Assembly (NCBI GenBank): GCA_018894105.1
Contig: CM032122.1
Coordinates: 22,727,674-22,791,673 of the forward strand
From: Jacaranda mimosifolia
Taxonomy: Eukaryota; Streptophyta; Magnoliopsida; Lamiales; Bignoniaceae
Direction: 5' to 3'
DNA length: 64,000 bases
The notes beneath the pieces were generated by a model that worked only from the letters and a program-made list of their open reading frames with translations, searched no databases and was not told the DNA's origin. Shown piece after piece: positions 48,401-59,944 of the stretch; the first letter of the stretch is position 1; each line of letters begins with the position of its first letter. Position numbers and translations under genes: made by a program.

Positions 48401-48554
48401 AATTGAGTCTTTCCTATTTGCAATTTACATCAACACTTTTAATTTCCATGCAATTAAGTCTTTGTTGTTTATTTTCGAGCCCTAAAATTTTCCAAACTAA
48501 TATTTTGATTTCTAAATTCTAATTTTCTAAAATACCAAATTTAGAGGTGTTGCA
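45481..48554. mobile_element. Solo LTR of a long-LTR (probably Gypsy) element, TSD CAAAA
   Basis: A 3074-bp element begins TGTAGCACCCC and ends GAGGTGTTGCA. Both sides carry CAAAA (45476-45480 and 48555-48559), a perfect 5-bp target duplication, with no internal retrotransposon domains, so it is a solo LTR left by LTR-LTR recombination. It matches 61424-64000 over its length, for example CCAAAGGACTTAGTGAGGGA against CCAAAGACTTAGTGAGGGAT. LTRs of about 3 kb with TGTAACACCCC-like ends suggest a Tekay/Del-type chromovirus. Strand is uncertain because the termini are inverted repeats. Confidence 0.9.
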
Positions 48555-48600
48555 CAAAACATCCAAATATAATCTCTCTCTTTTTTTTTAAAAAAAAAAC

Positions 48601-48815
48601 AAGGGTTAAGAGCACTTTTCCATCCGAACTATTCGATTTTTTACACTTTGCCTCCTAAACTTTTATGTTTACACTCGACCATCTAAACTTTGTACTTTTT
48701 ACACATATGGTATATATTGATGTTTCCTGTGGAATATTCTACCATGATTCCATCACATATGACGCACGAGCATATTTTTAAAGGCAAACTGATCAACACA
48801 ATCTGAATTCTTGTT
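48601..48815 (+). repeat. Left TIR of the MULE
   Basis: Inverted match to 55705-55919. It begins AAGGGTTAAGAGCACTTTTC. Confidence 0.9.
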
Positions 48816-48901
48816 TTTATATATATAGTTTATTTCATTTCCCACATATGTAAATGTGTGTATATATATATAACAACCTTGTTTTTTCCTCTAAATTGCG
48901 A

Positions 48902-49398
48902 ATGTGGAAGCAAACTTCAGAGGTGCTCGAGATGGATGAAATTTGGAATTGTGGGAGAAATTCGATGAAGAAAACCTCATGGACCAACATGAATCTAGGA
49001 AGGAGATATGCAACATGTGAGAAATTTAGGGTAAACTTAGTTTCCTCTTTCAATTTTACAAACCCTAGTTTTTGATTTTGTGAGTAAATTGAAAAATTTG
49101 TGGGTTATATGATAATTTAGGGAATGAAAACATTTTATTAAATAGATTTTGTGTAATAGGTGCTCAAAAAACTTGAATTTAAATTTCTATATTAAAGTTG
49201 TTCAGTTTCCACAATTTTTTGTCTGTAATACTTGTCTTGTTTATTTATTGATAATTTTTTTTGGAATTTCACTGATTGAAGTTAATTATGTTTATAATTT
49301 TGTTCTCATTTCAGCAGGTTGGAGGTTGCTCTTATTTTGTTTGGATTGATATGCTAATATGCTCTAGAGCCCATCAAATTATCCCCGAATTACTTTGA
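48902..49398 (+). CDS. GRF-type zinc-finger protein, two exons, inside the MULE
   Basis: Exon 1 48902-49030 and exon 2 49318-49398 join across a 287-bp intron with GT (GTAAAC) and AG (TTTCAGCAG) borders to give 69 codons. The joined protein has a GRF zinc-finger layout: NCGRNS, KKTSWT, LGRRYATCEKF in exon 1, then VGGCSYFVWID and CSRAHQIIPELL in exon 2. The two exons fit the family precisely across the junction. The first cysteine of the usual CxC pair is Trp (IWNC), so zinc binding may be impaired. The family binds nucleic acid and is common in plants. The gene is opposite in strand to mudrA and adjacent to the left TIR. It may be a captured host gene or a regular second MULE gene. Two in-frame stops follow, then a basic coiled-coil tail that may once have been coding. 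Confidence 0.75.
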
Positions 49399-49892
49399 TG
49401 AGTTAATAACCTTGAAAAGCGGATGAAAAAGAAGAGTATAGGGAAGAAATGACTATGGGCGACATTGATATTTCCTTAGATTATTTTCTATTTATTTATG
49501 TAATAGAATTAATGGGATAGTTAGTTTGATAGTGCAAACAAGAGTACCTAGTTGCTATCAGTGTTGGCTTGGTTAGATGTTATGGAGTATAGATGTATGT
49601 TTTGCTGTGTAGGAGTAGTCATGACGAAATTTCAATTTTCAAAGTTTTGTGAATTATAGTCATGTGTATGGGATAGTATTTGCATTGCAGTTTAGGAGTG
49701 ATGAATGAATGAATAGATGTTTGCATTTCACATTATCTACTTGTATTGAATTGTAGCTAGTAATCAAATGTCCAAGCAATAATGCAGAAGTATCTCAAAG
49801 CACATAATGATCATTTTATTGTAAAATGATCAAAAAACACGATGTGTTCAAAATGGAAACAATATTTGATGAGAGTGTTTTTATTGTATATT

Positions 49893-50632
49893 AGTGTTTT
49901 GGGGATGAAACTAAATGAAATCGATCTAAGGGAGGTCGAGTGATGAGCCTCTAGTGAATCGGGGTTGAGTCCTGTAATCAATAACAAACATTAGGCTAGC
50001 TGAGGTGCCCTCGGCTAAGGCACTCCGACGCTCAAGTCAGTAATGATCGACTAGAATTATGAGTAGTGGAGTGAGGGCACTAGATAAGAAATGGCATACA
50101 TTGCTGAAGGGTTGTGATAGGGTATTTATAGCCTTATCATGGTGGTTGATATGCCTGTCTTATCCCGCTTGTGTACTATTCTAGGTGGCGCTGCCTCCAA
50201 CTGCCTAGGACAAGGTGGTACAATGGTGGCGCTCCCTAGCCTGACATAGCTAGAAAATGTGGTACTGTTGGTGGCATGCACCATTAATGCGCACGATGTC
50301 TAGCAAGGAATTTAATGCGGTCGAAGGGTTGTCGCCTTCCCCCGACCCCTCTGATAAAGATGAGCCCACCAGCAAGGATGTTAACAAGGATCTTGGTCAT
50401 CAAACTCATTCTGGTCGAAGCTACACTATTCTGGTTAAAGGATTGCGACCACCTACAACAGGCTATCAACCATAATCGGGTCGATTAGGGAAGCTAATAT
50501 TCACCGCAATGAGTTGGGATCCAGAGGTCGAGTGGTGGTCAAATGTCCGCTCGATCCCAAAGCAAGTTGGGATTAAGGCTCCAATCCTAGTCGAGTGTTG
50601 TTTGACTGGCCCTGTTGGGCTGTCCCATAGCA
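49893..50632 (-). repeat. Solo LTR related to the Tat element, inside the MULE
   Basis: On the minus strand GAGTGCCTTAGCCGAGG then CTAGCCTAATGTTTGTT matches the Tat LTR at 11870-11920 (GAGTGTCTTAGCCGAGGACC, CTAGCCTAATATTTGTT), and the surrounding text is colinear. No internal domains accompany it. ATATT on both sides (49888-49892 and 50633-50637) may be the target duplication, but then the lower end carries two extra bases beyond TG...CA, so the limits are approximate. Confidence 0.72.
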
Positions 50633-50907
50633 ATATTGATTCTCATTTAATACTATGTTCATCACAACAAATATCTAACAAAATAAATATCTGAATCAGG
50701 ATGCTAAAATAATCCAATGCATATTCAAAAGTGCCAAAACAATCTAAAGCATATTTAGAAATGCCTAATAGTCAAAGTAATCCTAAGATAGAATCCAGAA
50801 TGCCAAAATAATCCAAGATTACATTTGAGCACTTATGGCTGGTCTCTCTTATTTTTAAACAACCTTGCTAGATTGTGTTCCCTTCTTGTTGGTGTTGTTA
50901 GTGTTAA

Positions 50908-53900
50908 ACCTCACACTATCTGTAATGCTGCTGCTGCCTGAGGCCTCCATACTGGTTTAGTCAATGCTGTAGAAGTCTGCGTGCTTATGACTATGTCATT
51001 AAGCATGCTTGTGCCTTTGTTGCTTACTGGTGCTATAGTTGGAGCTGAGGCCTTAGTTGGAGCTGCTTTGTTTTCCATCTTATTACCTTTGTGATTGACT
51101 TCATTCTTGGATGTTGTGGCCTTCACTTTTGTGCCTTTTCTTGTCACCTTTAGCTTTTTCCCAAGACCAAGAGTTTTTTAACTTGTTCAGAGGATTTCTT
51201 TTCCTTTTACTTTGCTTTATACTTGAAGTATAATAGGAGTTAGTATATGTTGTAGGTATCATTATGCATGTATTCAATTTTACCAAGGTTGTGCACTGCT
51301 TCTTATGACTCTTGTTGGATTTTCCATGGTACTTCTGGTGACTCTTGTAGGACTTGCCATTGCACTTCTTGCTATTTTTCTGGGACTAGGTCTTACTGCT
51401 GAACCTTCTCCTTTTGCTTTTGTTTAAATTTGTTTGAGTAGACTAGTATAAGTTTGCAACAGTCAACCAAGTAAGAAGCAGCAGCAACCATATTAAGGAA
51501 ACAATCATACCATCACACAGGTAATTATCTTATATTTCCTGCAGGACCTCTTTTTATAAGCTCACTTGGTGGAATAACTTTACTTGTCTCCTTTGAAGCA
51601 CCACTGCTTTTGCTTCTAGTAGGAGTTGCCTAGGTAGACTAAAACAAGAAAATAAGAAGTAAAATGCAACTAAGTAAGCCCCCCAATACTAAGCAACAAG
51701 AAACAATCAAGAACTTACCTTTCTTGCAGCACTTGAAAGTAGCTCAATTGGTCTAATATTTGCATATGGCTCCCTTCGAGCACCACCACTTCTATTTCTG
51801 GTTGGAGTTGCCTTGGGTGACTAACAAAAATAAAACAAGCAACTAATTAAAGCTATCAATCAAGATAAGGAAACAAACAAAGTTTAAAGTAGAATAACTT
51901 ACTCTTGTTGTGGCACTTGAAGTAGATTCCCAAGGTGGAACAACTTTAAAACATTTGAATCTTTTCTACTTCTCTTCCCAATATTAATGCATTAATAAAA
52001 AATTAAAAGATCAATTAAATACAAGTAAACAAATAACATGAATGTGAATTTTTTTACCTTTCCAATTACTTCATCAATTGCTACAGAAGTCTTTCTTTTC
52101 CTCTCCCTTCCTTGTATGAAATATAACATATTAGATAAGCATAAAACTGGGAAAAAAAATGAGAAAGAGCAATCTAATTTTATTACCTTCCTATTGGTTG
52201 ACTACTTTCAGAAATTGATGTAGGAATATCTAATCCCTCTTCAGTAGGCTGACTTTGTTTCTTGATTAGACAACCCCTTGCATTATGATTAAGTTTGTGG
52301 AAAATTGAGCACTTCATTACAACTCTTTTTCCCCTAGTTTGCTTGAATTAGCCTTGGTCTTAGTGCAGGCATTTTCTTCTCATCAAGTTCTCTTCTTCTA
52401 TCATTCAGCTTTGGCCTTCGAGGCAACCTTTCAGAAATGGGTGGAATCGATGCTGGCATATCCACCTTAGGCCACATATCACTGCCATTCAGTGTGCTCA
52501 ACAAATGGCAATATGTCTTCACAAATGTCTCTTTCTTGTGACAGTCATCGACATATTCTTCAGGATTATACCCCATGTAGTACAAACTAGAAATGGCATG
52601 TTCACATGGGATGCCAGTGAGCTTCCATCTCCTACAACTGCATATTCTCTTCTCCAAATGCACCTTAAACCTACTACCATAGCACCTTTCAATTTCAAAT
52701 TCATTTTTACCATTCCAGTGGGTAATGAGCTCCATGGATTTCTTCTTCAAGTCCTCTAAAATCTTGGTAACTTTTAGACAAAAGACACCAAAGCCCTTTT
52801 CCATTTGATCCCTCCTCATATGTACCCTCTTCATCAAAGTAAGCCTAATTATCTCAAGCATAGACATGGCAGGTTTGCTTCTAGCTCTCAAAATAACAGC
52901 ACTAAAACTTTCTGACATATTATTCAACAATATGTCACACTTTGAGTGGGTGTTGAAATGAGACCTTGACCAATGGGCTTGTGGTTTGCACCAACCAATC
53001 ATATGCTGCCCCATCCTTATCTCTTAATTCAACGATAACTCTTTCAAAATCAACAACTCTAGTAGCCCTTACAGCTTTCCAGATAATGTTTTTCAGTGCT
53101 AATCATTTATGTACAGCTTTAAAGTTTTTATACAAATGCATCACACAAAATCTATGCTCACACCCAGGTAAGAACTGATCTATAGCATCAATCAAACTTT
53201 TTTGTTTATCTAACATTGTGGTCCAGTGGTAAGGATTCACTATATTCAAGTCTTTGACCAATAAGTTTATAAACCAACCCCATGACTTCTTCTTTTCTTT
53301 CTCTACATTGCATATGCAAAGGGATACATGTAATTGTTGGCATCAATCCCAACAGCAGTTAAGAGAATGCCACCAGCAGAACTTTTAAGATGACATATAT
53401 CAAGACATATGACAGGTCTACAACCCTCAAGAAATCCTCTTTATAATGCCCCCCAACATAAGTAAAACCTTTTAAAATGTGGCTGCCCCCAACAAGTTTA
53501 CATTTTATCTTAATGGTTGTACCTACATTAGTCTTTTTGATTTCCTCTACATAAGACCAAAGCATAACATATTGTTCAGTGTCACATCCACTACCTACTT
53601 TAACCACTTTCTTCTTTTCTCTATATATTTGACTCTTATTAAACAGAAGCTACATTTCTTTTTGCATTATTGTCAACATTGAATCAACAAGCCATTTGGG
53701 ATCAGACCAAATTTTATCTTTGTATCTATCAACAAGCCATATTGCATTAGCATGAGATACTCTTTGTTGCCTATGACATTGATGCTTCCCATTATAGGTT
53801 TTCACTTGTATAGTATCCTCACCCTGAACCCTAGAAGCATAAATCACCCATGGACAAATCTCATGTTTGCATTTTGCTTAGACTGTGTACTTATCATTGA

Positions 53901-54873
53901 TTGTGAAGATTATATCCCTACCAGGTGTAATAAAATGTTGCCTAACTACTTGCCTAAATATAGTAATGTCATTGAAGCACATTCCTAACTCCAAAGTAGG
54001 TTCACAATCATCTGCCCTCGTATTAAAAATTGTATGTCCATTGTGCATGTTTTGCCCTCCTCCATCACTAGACTCACTATCCCTATCAGTTACCCCATGT
54101 TCACTAGTTATTTTAGCCTGTGACATATGTAACCGACCCCATTCTATCTTCGGATCAACACATGTGTCATATAATGTGTCATCATCATAGACATCAAAAT
54201 CATTATCAATCAAATTATCAGATAATTCAGAATCTTCACCAATGGATTGCTCATCCTCACTATCACTATTTTGATTGAAATCAACTACACTAGAGTTCAA
54301 TTTTGTAGCATCAGTACTAAAGTATTCTATTGCTATATTAATATCATCTTGACCATGAGCCACACCATCTAAGTTGTTTTCAGAACATGGCAACTCTACA
54401 TCAACCTGTGAGTTCGGTTTATTCACTTCATTATTTTTAGTATTTGGCAACTCTTGATCACCCTCTATATTAAGCTTATTTTCTCCTTCACCAAGAAAGT
54501 CTAACTCCTTATCAACACAGGGAAAATTATCTATATGGTATCCCACAAGCTTAGATTCACCCTCATTTTGAGAAGAAGGTTCATTAAATTTCTGGTGATC
54601 ATCTACAAACACCCCAACCACCTTATGTTCATCAATGAAATTCACTAAGTTAACTGCATCATTATTTATTGTCATTATTATCAAGCAACTTGAGTCATCT
54701 ATCCCACTCTTAGTATAATAAAAAGCTATTTCACCATCTAAACCAATTTCTTTGGCCATAATCATTAACTCTAGCAATGACATTTCCTTAGAATCACAGT
54801 AATCTATATGACTAATTGCACCCTCAATATAAGTTAAATGGCCTACATTTAAAAACCTCCAAGAATGATGCAT
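50908..54873 (-). pseudogene. mudrA-type MULE transposase, multi-exon, disrupted
   Basis: Start ATG 54873. The first frame (54873-53878) has an N-terminal domain (HLTYIEGAISHIDY), a long acidic middle (SDSEDEQSIGEDSELSDN) and the start of the DNA-binding region (GMCFNDITIFRQVVRQHF). A stop at 53877 precedes KCKHEICPWMIYAS and VKTYNGKHQCHRQQRVS, the WRKY-GCM1-like MuDR domain. The MULE core has CLDICHLKSSAGG and LTAVGIDANN (about 53330-53400, frameshifted), then CEHRFCVMHLYKNF. A SWIM zinc finger CSCRRWKLTGIPCEHAI (about 52600) and a C-terminal knuckle with one Cys lost (CSIFHKLNHNARGC) follow. The 3' part is split into small exons and ends near 50911. The first catalytic Asp survives; stops and frameshifts kill the frame. 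Confidence 0.92.
51719..51820 (-). pseudogene. Repeated 102-bp exon in the mudrA 3' region
   Basis: A phase-0 exon with clean borders (minus strand TTAG acceptor, AAAG then GTAAGT donor) encodes 34 residues including ATPTRNRSGGA and PIELLSSAARK. A second, decayed copy lies at about 51537-51638 (ATPTRSKSSGA, IPPSELIKRGP), and a third partial one near 51910-51950 (VVPPWESTSSATTR), so the gene's tail was built from tandem exon copies. Confidence 0.65.
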
Positions 54874-55704
54874 TTTTATAGTAAATTTGTTAGAATTAGG
54901 ACTTGGTGTGTGGAAAAAAAATAACAGTTTATGTTTAATATCACAATTAATTAAATAATCCAGTAACTATAAAAAAATTCATATGGCAAACAATTAAAAA
55001 AAAGATAAAAAATTCATTTGGGGACAAAAAAATAGATACCAAAAGCATAGACAAAGTATGTCTCTGCTTGTGTACCCACTCCACATTTATCAAGAAAGCT
55101 TACCTAACATGTGGTCCATCCAACAGGAAATAAAAAATGAAAAGAAACAAAAAGAACACATAATTCCATAAAGTGGTCCAAACTCAATAAAAAGTACAAG
55201 ATTCAGGGAAGAAAGAGAATCTAGCAAATAATTACAAAAAATGCAGGGATAGAATCAGTACGACAATTTTCTAAATGTCCCACTACATTCAAACTAATAC
55301 TACCTGACATGTAAATGTCCCACTACCCCAAATAAATCACACTATAAATTGCATAAAAATTAAGAAATTATACTCATACATATCATAAAATAAAATGTTT
55401 CAATACATTTCTTGCATAATATCCAACACAATCAACTAACATTGAAACTTAAACTTTCATACCATAATTAGGAGAAATTCATCCACTTCGCAACTTCCCC
55501 TTAGTCTCATTGCAAACTTGCCAAACCATTGAAGCATTCATAGGAACAAAAGTAAAATTATTAATGTTAGATTTGTTGTGGCAAAGAGAATTTCTGAACA
55601 AGCCTTAATCGCTAAGAGTTTGAGTTTAAAATCAAAGTGAAGTGTGAAGTGAGAATTGTTGTGCCCTAAATATGATTTGTGGGGCTTTTGTGTTTTTTGT
55701 GATT
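54874..55704. other. MULE sequence between mudrA start and right TIR
   Basis: AT-rich 5' region of the transposase gene. No motif beyond the expected promoter/leader position is recognisable. Confidence 0.4.
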
Positions 55705-55919
55705 AGTTTAAGCATTCAAATTATGTTGACCAATTTGCCCCTAAAAATAGGCTCGTGCGTCGCATGTGATGGAATCACGGTGGAAATTCCACCAGAACGT
55801 CAATATATGCCACCGTGTAAAAAAATACAAAGTTTAGATGGTCGACTATAAACAAAAAAGTTTAGGAGGCAAAGTGTAAAAAATCAAATAGTTTGGATGA
55901 CAAAGTGTTTTTAACCCTT
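55705..55919 (-). repeat. Right TIR of the MULE
   Basis: Inverted match to 48601-48815. On the minus strand it begins AAGGGTTAAAAACACTTTGT. Confidence 0.9.
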
Positions 55920-57735
55920 AAAACTATAATTATGTTTTCAATTTTTAAAAATACTGAAAATAAAAATGAAAATAAACATATCCAGAAGGGCCATTAGTTT
56001 GCCAAATTGCAAGAATCATGGCATCCTATAAAAATAATTAGTTTGTTCTCTCTATTAAATGATTGTTCATGATTGTTAAAATAACACTCTAAAACATGCT
56101 TTGTCAAGTGCTCACAGTTTAGTCCACCATTTTTATTTTCTTTAACTGTGGTATTCAAAATTTATTTTTATTTGTAAACAAAATAAAAATCTGTAATATT
56201 TTTCACTCTATTGAAATAGATAAAGTAAGACTTCTTTGCATTGAAGTAACAACAAAATCAATGAAGGAGAAAATAGATTTGCACCATACGAGCACATTCA
56301 TATTATTCAAACTTCGAACCATTAGTCAAAAAATGTAGTTGACTATCAATACTAGTAACATTTTTTAGTTTGACATATGAACAAGTGCTTTTCTTGAACA
56401 AGTGATTCATAAGGCTGGACGTTGTTTGTACCTCTAGATATTGCTTTAACTTGAAAAATAATAAGATGATGACGAAATGAATAATTTTTTTTAACGTGCA
56501 ATTAGCTTATTTCACGTTTAAAAATGGGTTCTTGATATCATCACTATCTAATTACAACCTTAAAATTTTCTTCCTCCAATTCTCCTAATAAAATCCATTA
56601 TGAGCCCTAACTTTCTTACAAGAAATAAATCCTAATGAACCAAATCTATATAAAATTAGCAGCCGTGTTTAGCGACTTGCTAGCCTTCAATTGAGACCTC
56701 AGTTCATTGCTACCCTTTACACCCGCCAGTCTTCTTTGAAGAAGACCGAGTTAGTGTTCAACAATATTGCACCATATGCAATGGTGACAACAATCAACTT
56801 TCTAACTAATAGCCCCTATACTATTGTTATTACTTCATATTCGATATAAGAAAAAATAGCAAAAGCTTTATTTTATATATGTTCCTGAATATGATTTCAT
56901 GAAGCGTTATTACAAATTTTCTATGGTATTTCATCCCTTCTCCAATTTGAACTAAGCATAAGTATATTGTGTTTTTATTCCATAGTAATATGAAGTTTAT
57001 ATATGTTGTGCTTTATACATCACTTTGATTGGTGTAAAAATTCTCCTAATTATGTAACTTTATCCTAATTATTAAAAATTATAACCCCTTTTATGGTTTG
57101 AAGACACTACCTAGATTATCTAACATAAAAAGGAATGTCATATCACCGTACAAACAATAGAGCACAAATGCAATTGGCCATGATCAATCAATTTCCTGTT
57201 GCATGTAGAGCAAGTCCATCCCCAACAATGGTGAACCAGAACCATTATGTTGGAGGAGTCAAATGTACCACCCATTGTAGCATTTATAATGATGAAGTTA
57301 AAAATTACGTGGTGTTCAAGGATAAAACGTAATTAACATCGTCATAGTGCTTTTATTTCAATCCTTTTTCCACCATAACATTATGAAAATGAAGTTAAAA
57401 AAGTAAGTATCAATTTTCATTTCACTTTTCTTTATTAAATTTGTCTATCATAAATTATATTGTCCTATGCACAAAGCAAAATTTTCCATATTCCACATGA
57501 AGATGCCAATGCTAGAAATAGTGCCAACTCTATGACACAATGAACTAAACAAACATACTATAATAGGAAATATTGGATGAGTATAATTAGTATAATCCAA
57601 AATCAGAGTAACCTATATTATTTACAAAATTGACTAGAATCTTAGAAGTTGACTCATTTCCAATCTTCAATTGCCTCTCTATTTAGCTTTTCAAACTATC
57701 CCAAACTAAAAGCTTGTCATATAGTTTATACCAAC

Positions 57736-58527
57736 TAGGGGATATTAAATGGATCGGATACACTGTCTTCATATTCGTATCCGTTTAACTTTTCGAATAT
57801 TTGGATGATGGATATTTAAAAATGATATCCAAATTCATATCTGTCGGATATCGATTGGATTCGGATATATCCGTATTCGACTATAATTATGCAAATGTAT
57901 TCATATTTTATTAAACTTATTCATATTCATATTTGATGATAATTATTAGATATCCATTTATGAATATCCAAATACGTGAATTTATGAACCTATAGCAAAT
58001 ACACATTTTAATTAATAGAAGGAACTATATAATTTCATTAAAATGAAAACAATCAAACAATAAAAAAAATAGCATAATTTTTAATCAATAATTGACTTTA
58101 TAATTGATTATTAGTACTTATTAATAATAATAATGGCATTTAAGTATATTAATTATAAAGTCAACCAACAATAATTAGGTTGATTAACTTTATTCTTCAA
58201 TTTTTTCTCTATATTAAAATAATTTTTTAAATTTATTCTTTTTTCTTCCCAATTTTCCAATTATAATTTATATATATAACACACACATATATGGATTATG
58301 AGATTTTTATTGAAGAATATAAATAATATATTATCTAATAAATATATATTCAGATCGGATATTAAATGGATCAAATAAGCATTTACCATATTCGTATCCA
58401 TTTATAATTGGATATCTTCTAATCGAATATGGATAATATCTTCTTTAAACGAATGAGGATAAATTTTGTATAAATGGATACGAATGCAAACAGTAAACGA
58501 ATTTTCAAATATCCATTTACAACCCTA
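57736..58527. mobile_element. hAT-type non-autonomous element with 8-bp TSD and paralogous empty site
   Basis: A 792-bp AT-rich insertion begins TAGGGGATATTAAATGGATC and ends CCATTTACAACCCTA, with short inverted ends and inverted GGATA/TATCC words inside. Flanks ATACCAAC (57728-57735) and ATACCAAT (58528-58535) form an 8-bp duplication (7 of 8). The paralogous copy at 40248-40265 has a single CTACCAATAAGG, which is the uninterrupted site. Confidence 0.93.
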
Positions 58528-59439
58528 ATACCAATAAGGAAAAGAAAAAATCTTGCACAATACATGCACAATTGTGCACATTCAGGTCCAGACCTCAAAT
58601 CCTCATTCAACATATCCATTGGCATTCAGAATTGAACTAAAGCATTGAAATAGACAATAATCACATCCATTATATGGGAGGGGAGTCAAAAACACAATGT
58701 ATTTCTTATCACATTTGTAGTGTTGTAGTTGATTTCATGGACTAATTTTATTATAGGAAGAAACTAGTAGGATCATGCTCAAAGTTATTCATTATTGGTT
58801 AATTTAGTCATTAATTGTTTTGGGAATCATGAAAAGCTAGATTCTTAATATTTAGATCAAACATTCTATTGGACATGTTGATATATGAGCTTACACAATG
58901 TTTTGAATAAATTTAATCATACACTATGCATGTAAGTACAATTTCAATTTGCAGAGTTCACAAACATAATGTTATTGTGAATATGCACCTTATCATGCAA
59001 AATTGTTTTTAGAAAGCATAAAAATGTAAGCTTTTGAATTATGACATGTTGCATCCATTCTGAAGTGTGAGCTTTCTAGAGAAAGCCTTATCCCAGTTTG
59101 TTCTTCTATTTCTATTACTTAACATATATACTAGGACATCTCAATAAAATTAAATGTGAAATTGTCATATTGCTTACTTAGCAAAGTACAAGTATCTGAA
59201 TTTTTGTGCAATCAATATGATTCTCCATTTGCGATAACAATTCAAATCTTTCTTCTGTGAACAATGAGTTGGACATTTGTCAATTTCACATTTATATTTA
59301 ACTACTTCTAGCATTCAAATTCAAAGATAATCTTGAAGATAAAAATTATATAGTATTAAATATGAAAATAGGTAGTGCATAAACATAAAAGATGACGAAA
59401 CAACCCATTTTCAAATTTCTAATACACTAATATTAATGC

Positions 59440-59685
59440 AAAATTGCATTTTTAGTCTCATACGTTAGGGGGTGTGCAACTTTAGTCCCACACTTTTGCC
59501 AAATTTAGAAAGCGTCCCAAAATATCAAAAAAGTTGGTCCCAAAAGTCAATTTTTGTCCAAAATTTAACGGAGAAAGCACGTGTGACGTGTGGCCATTTG
59601 GTAATACGATTTGGTGGCAATTTTAGTCCCATACGTTGGGGGGGGGGGGTGCAACTTTAGTCCGAAGTAGATAAATTAATTTTAA
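59440..59685. mobile_element. Unclassified repeat with direct copies of a CATACGTTAGGGGGTG word
   Basis: Two direct copies of CATACGTTRGGGGGTG...GCAACTTTAGTCC lie at 59460-59489 and 59631-59662 around a block with AGTCCCA and ACACGTGTGACGTGTGG. This TTTTAGTCCCATACG-type text is common in plant repeats. No complete termini were identified. Confidence 0.45.
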
Positions 59686-59944
59686 GCCAATTGAGAAGTG
59701 ACATGTGCAAAATAATATGTTAATTATTAATTGAAAATTTTCTATTTATATTTTGGAATTTATTAAATTTAATTCCAAAAGATAGATGATCAATTTTAAT
59801 TATTAATTTAGTATTTATTTTATATTCAAATCAAATATTGACAAGTGTCAAAGATAGTGTGTCTATATCTATGAACCAATTAAATCAAAGGTATGAGATA
59901 TTATCTCTTGATATTAATATTATCTTTTGATGTTTGATATTGTC

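Larger units (their letters stand above)
48601..55919. mobile_element. Mutator-like element (MULE) with 215-bp TIRs
   Basis: Terminal inverted repeats of about 215 bp (48601-48815 and 55705-55919) start AAGGGTTAA and are roughly 85 percent alike. Shared words include TTTTTTACACTTTGCCTCC, GACCATCTAAACTTTGTA and TGACGCACGAGC. Inside are a mudrA-type transposase on the minus strand and a GRF zinc-finger gene on the plus strand. The target duplication, expected at 9 bp, is not clear because the flanks are A/T runs. It sits in duplication copy 2; copy 1 lacks it. Confidence 0.92.
45425..59434. repeat. Segmental duplication, copy 2, with nested insertions
   Basis: Paralogue of 38345-41458. It is split by a solo LTR (45481-48554), a MULE (48601-55919) and a hAT-type element (57736-58527). 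After removing these it is about 2.8 kb. The junctions read straight through when compared with copy 1: CAATC-AAAA/CAAAACATCC versus GACAAAATATCC, and ATACCAAC/ATACCAAT versus CTACCAAT. Confidence 0.9.

Noticed and set aside
38345..59434. CRISPR arrays, operons or other prokaryotic systems
   Set aside because: No spaced identical short repeats or packed genes. All repeats are of eukaryotic TE type.
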